A stretch of 64,000 nt of DNA from contig NZ_JODL01000012.1 in assembly GCF_000718985.1 (NCBI RefSeq), positions 1-64,000 of the forward strand. Direction: 5' to 3'. Positions 61,383-64,000 of the stretch are shown here, piece by piece; positions within the stretch are counted from its first letter, which is position 1, and each line of letters opens with the position of its first letter. Position numbers and translations under genes: made by a program. The notes under the pieces are model-generated. The model made no database searches. It saw only the letters and a program-made list of their open reading frames with translations, and was not told where the DNA came from. Source of the stretch: Streptomyces megasporus. GTDB taxonomy: Bacteria > Actinomycetota > Actinomycetes > Streptomycetales > Streptomycetaceae.

Positions 61383-62476
61383 GACCCACCCGTACCGGCC
61401 CACCCGGCGGGGCGGTGCGCGCACACGGCGAGGGCCCGCCGCTCCCCGCCGAGGGGGCGGGCCCCCCCCCCTGCGCGCGTGGGCGCCGACGGGTCGATGG
61501 TCAGCCGGGTCGGCCGGTCGGTGCAGGTGTACATCAGCGCGCCGTCGTACGGCGGGGCCGCCGGGTAGCCGTAGACGCTCACCCCGGAGATCCGGGCCAT
61601 CTCCGGCGCGTCGAAGTTGATCCTCAGCGCGGCGCCGACGGTCTCCTCCAGGGACTTGCCGGTGTTCCGCTCCGGCTGGACGTGCAGCACGGCGAAGTCC
61701 TCCTGCGCGCCGCCGCCGCCCGACTCGGTGCCCTGCGAGATCCAGTAGTTCGTGGTCTGCGCCCAGGTGGCCCAGTACACGCCGTACGGCGCGACGTCCT
61801 GGTACGGCGCGCCTCCGACGTCCGCGGAGGAGTGGCCCTTGTCGTTGTAGGCGGGCACGAACGCGATGTTGCGGAACCAGCCGCCGCTCCCACCGGCGTG
61901 GACGCAGTGGCCCGCGGTGGCGACGAGGTTGGACTTGCCCGGATTGCGCGGGTCCTGCACCACGGTGCCGGAACAGACCATGGAGCCCTGCGGGGTGTCC
62001 ATGAACACCTTGCCCACCGGTGCGGCGTGCCGGTGGTACGGCCTCCTCACCGGTTCGGCCTCCACCGGGTCCGGCTCGGGGTCGGTGGCTCCCTGGTCGG
62101 CGCCCGCGGTGGTGGAGACCGTCTTGGTGTTGTCCTCGGCCTCCTTCATCCGCTCGGGTTTCCACAGGCCCTCGATGACGGGGTTGACGAAGTCCTTGGC
62201 CTCACGCAGCCACCGGTCCTTGTCCCAGTTCCGCCACTCCCCGTCCTTCCACCTGTCGAAGTCGAAGTCCTTCAGGGCGTCGGGAAGTTCCTTGGGCAGA
62301 CCGAGGTCGTCGACGTCGGCGTCGTCGCCGTTGTCGCCGTCCCGCGCGGAGGCGCCGGGCTTGGTCTTCGCGTCGGTCCCTCCGTCCGTCGGCCCGCACG
62401 CGGTGGCGGTGACGGCCAGGACGGCGACCACCGCGGCGGCGGCCGGTGCCAGGCGTCGCCTGCGTATCGATGACAT
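61232..62476 (-). pseudogene. Truncated trypsin-like lipoprotein protease (copy 1)
   Basis: The frame codes for a lipoprotein signal (VTATAC) and a spacer with DFVNPVIEGLW. The first two members of a trypsin-type triad are present: His in ATAGHC and Asp in EDFAVLH. It is closely related to the next gene (62585-63805). Homology stops after DRPTRLTIDPSAP, at about 61495. The last part, with the catalytic GGSSGGG serine in the other copy, is absent. The frame then runs over GC-rich sequence and 150 bases antisense to panD to a chance stop. The product would lack the nucleophile, so it is probably inactive. Confidence 0.8.
61432..61471. terminator. Hairpin and ten-C tract after panD
   Basis: GGGCCCGCC (61432-61440) pairs with GGCGGGCCC (61456-61464) and runs into ten consecutive C residues (61462-61471). 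It may terminate panD. The homopolymer also marks the place where the neighbouring protease gene loses homology, so slippage or an assembly fault is possible here. Confidence 0.5.
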
Positions 62477-62520
62477 GAGGTGTGCGTCCCCCTGTGGTGT
62501 CGACTGCGGCTCCGGTTGAC

Positions 62521-62553
62521 ACCGTCCCCGCCCCGGACGGGGGCGGGGACGGT
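62521..62553 (-). terminator. Terminator of the copy 2 protease gene
   Basis: A perfect 14-bp inverted repeat (62521-62534 and 62540-62553) with a five-base loop lies 31 bases beyond the stop of the intact protease gene on the minus strand. Confidence 0.8.
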
Positions 62554-62584
62554 GAACGGGGTGTGGAGACCCCCTCGCCGGGGG

Positions 62585-63805
62585 TCAGTCTCCGGCGTGC
62601 TTCCGGCTGACGGCGTCGTGGACGGCCTTGGCCTCGTCACCGAGTCGCGGACCGGCCAGCCAGGTGTGGTCGAGCGTGCCGATGGAGGTCACCGAGACCA
62701 GCACGGGCTTGCCGGAGGCCCCCGTGGCGAACCAGCCGCCGCCGGAGGAACCGCCGGTCATGGTGCAGCCGATGCGGTACATCGTGGACTCCGACGGGCC
62801 CAGGGTCAGCCGGCCGGGCTCGTCGGCGCAGGTGTGCATGGTGAGCCCGTCGAAGGGCGGCGCGGCCGGGTAGCCGTGCGCCCGCACGGAGGAGAGCGCG
62901 GACACCGCCGGGGTGTCGAAGTTGATCGGCAGGGCGGTGCCGACGGTCTCCTCCAGGGACTTGCCGCCCTTCTCCTCGGGCTCCACGTGCAGCACGGCGA
63001 AGTCCTGGGAAGCGCCCGCCCCGCCCGTCTGGGCGCCCTCCGCGATCCAGTGGTCGGTGGTCTGCGTCCAGGTGGCCCAGTACACGCCGTGCGGCGCGAC
63101 CTCCTCCCGAGGAGCCTTCTCCAGCTCCTTCGACGTCAGCGCCTTGTCGTTGTAGGCGGGCACGAAGACGATGTTGCGGAACCAGCCGCCCTCCTTGCCG
63201 GCGTGGACGCAGTGGCCCGCGGTGGCGACGAGGTTGGACTTGCCCGGATTGCGCGGGTCCTGCACGACGGTGCCGGAGCAGACCATGGCCCCCTTGGGGG
63301 TGTCCATGAACACCTTGCCCACCGCCGGGGCGTTCTCCCGGTACGGGGCCTTCACCGGCTGGGCCCGTTTCGGCGCGGGCTCGGGGTCGGTGACACCCTC
63401 GTCCGACCCGCCGCCGCCCTCACCGCCGTCGATGTCGGAGTCGTCGACCCGACGGTCGTTCTCCTCGGCGTCCTTCATCCGGTCCGGATCCCACAGGCCC
63501 TCGATGATGGGATTGACGAAGTCCTTGGCCTCGCGCAGCCAGTCCTCTCTGTCCCAGTTCCGCCACTCCCCGTTCCTCCACTTCTCGGGGTCGAAGTCCT
63601 TCAGCGCGGCGGGCAGTTCGTCCGGCAGGCGGATATCGCCCAGACCGCCCTCGAGGGCGTTGCCGCCGTCCTCGGCGGAGGCGCTGGGTTTGGCGCTCGC
63701 GTCGGCCTCGCCGTCCGCCGGATCGCACGCGGTGGCGGTGACGGCCAAGGCCGCGACCACCGCCGCGGCGGCCAGCGCCGACCGCCCTCTGCTCACAGAT
63801 GACAT
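62585..63805 (-). CDS. Trypsin-like serine protease lipoprotein (copy 2)
   Basis: The 406-aa protein has a signal peptide with a lipobox (VTATAC), an acidic Gly/Asp-rich spacer (residues 28-140), then a chymotrypsin-fold peptidase. The triad is complete: His in VATAGHC, Asp in QDFAVLH and Ser in MTGGSSGGG. It is exported and anchored to the outer membrane face. The family resembles V8/glutamyl endopeptidase-like secreted proteases of Streptomyces. The target is unknown. It is upstream of the truncated copy in tandem, 108 bases apart. The ATG at 63805 has only a weak G-rich site before it. Confidence 0.88.
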   Translation of the reverse strand: MSSVSRGRSALAAAAVVAALAVTATACDPADGEADASAKPSASAEDGGNALEGGLGDIRLPDELPAALKDFDPEKWRNGEWRNWDREDWLREAKDFVNPIIEGLWDPDRMKDAEENDRRVDDSDIDGGEGGGGSDEGVTDPEPAPKRAQPVKAPYRENAPAVGKVFMDTPKGAMVCSGTVVQDPRNPGKSNLVATAGHCVHAGKEGGWFRNIVFVPAYNDKALTSKELEKAPREEVAPHGVYWATWTQTTDHWIAEGAQTGGAGASQDFAVLHVEPEEKGGKSLEETVGTALPINFDTPAVSALSSVRAHGYPAAPPFDGLTMHTCADEPGRLTLGPSESTMYRIGCTMTGGSSGGGWFATGASGKPVLVSVTSIGTLDHTWLAGPRLGDEAKAVHDAVSRKHAGD

Positions 63806-64000
63806 GGACGAAAATCCCCCTGAACGGAACGTCGTACGGTGCGGCTTGTCATGGACTTCTCGAAGGAGACGGCCCCACTATGCCGGTGCCGGAGGGGACG
63901 GCACTCGGCGGGTCCCCGGTTCCCGACGGCCCACAGGCGAAGGATCTTGACCGCGACCGTGATCGGACAGCGGCGGCGTCGTTGGTACGGGCGGAGACAC
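63806..64000. other. Right-edge sequence upstream of the protease gene
   Basis: These 195 bases hold no gene that I can support. They presumably carry the promoter of the protease gene and possibly that of a gene beyond the window. Confidence 0.4.

Noticed and set aside
61462..61471. Ten-C tract as a phase-variation switch for the copy 1 protease
   Set aside because: None of the other reading frames beyond the tract restores the missing serine region, so slippage could not recreate an active enzyme.

Overview
The window is high-GC DNA with strongly G/C-biased third codon positions, GTG/TTG starts and a gene order (osaC-osaA-osaB-ftsK-rimO-pgsA-cinA-clgR ... nei-lhr ... recA-recX ... gluDCBA-gluRK ... 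miaB-miaA-dapF-rshA-hflX) that I recall as part of the conserved core chromosome of Streptomyces. It most likely comes from a Streptomyces or a close relative. No species is claimed.

Layout. 0-1.1 kb: the 3' end of a 5S rRNA, a strong hairpin, a shortened StrS/DegT-type aminotransferase-like gene lacking the PLP-lysine region, and tRNA-Thr(GGT). 1.1-10.6 kb: the osmoadaptation module, with osaC (anti-sigma/PP2C-type regulator, minus strand) divergent from osaA (giant HAMP-repeat hybrid histidine kinase) and osaB (response regulator). 10.7-17.7 kb: ftsK, a RodZ-like HTH membrane protein, rimO, pgsA, cinA and clgR. 17.9-23.6 kb: a Nei/Fpg glycosylase and an Lhr helicase on the minus strand. 23.7-25.7 kb: an AraC-type regulator with azlCD. 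25.7-27.8 kb: a DUF3046 gene, recA with a LexA-type box, and recX. 27.8-31.6 kb: an MFS transporter/ArsR pair with a perfect 10-bp inverted-repeat operator candidate, and an FAD monooxygenase. 31.7-38.6 kb: the glutamate ABC transporter gluABCD, divergent from a two-component system (gluRK-like), then an orphan TAXI solute-binding protein. 38.7-48.2 kb: miaB, an extradiol-dioxygenase-like gene, two small genes, miaA, a membrane protein, dapF, rshA and hflX.

48.3-64 kb is more accessory. It holds a GNAT acetyltransferase, a LuxR-type response regulator facing a DesK-like kinase whose frame runs about 400 bp into the regulator's antisense strand, and a 2103-residue RHS/YD-repeat surface protein. 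A debris-like cassette follows the RHS gene: two paralogous two-helix membrane proteins, an IS630-type transposase remnant, a frameshifted membrane protein, a second orphan RHS core plus C-terminal tip, and a multi-helix membrane protein. Then come panD and two tandem trypsin-like lipoprotein genes, one of which has lost its catalytic serine region.

The best candidate for an undescribed system is the RHS locus at 51.1-60.8 kb. Both the full-length and the displaced tip are short, glycine-rich and hydrophobic rather than nuclease-like, and the small genes next to them encode membrane proteins. My inference is a contact-dependent, membrane-acting toxin with membrane immunity proteins and archived tip cassettes. 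None of this is proven by sequence alone.
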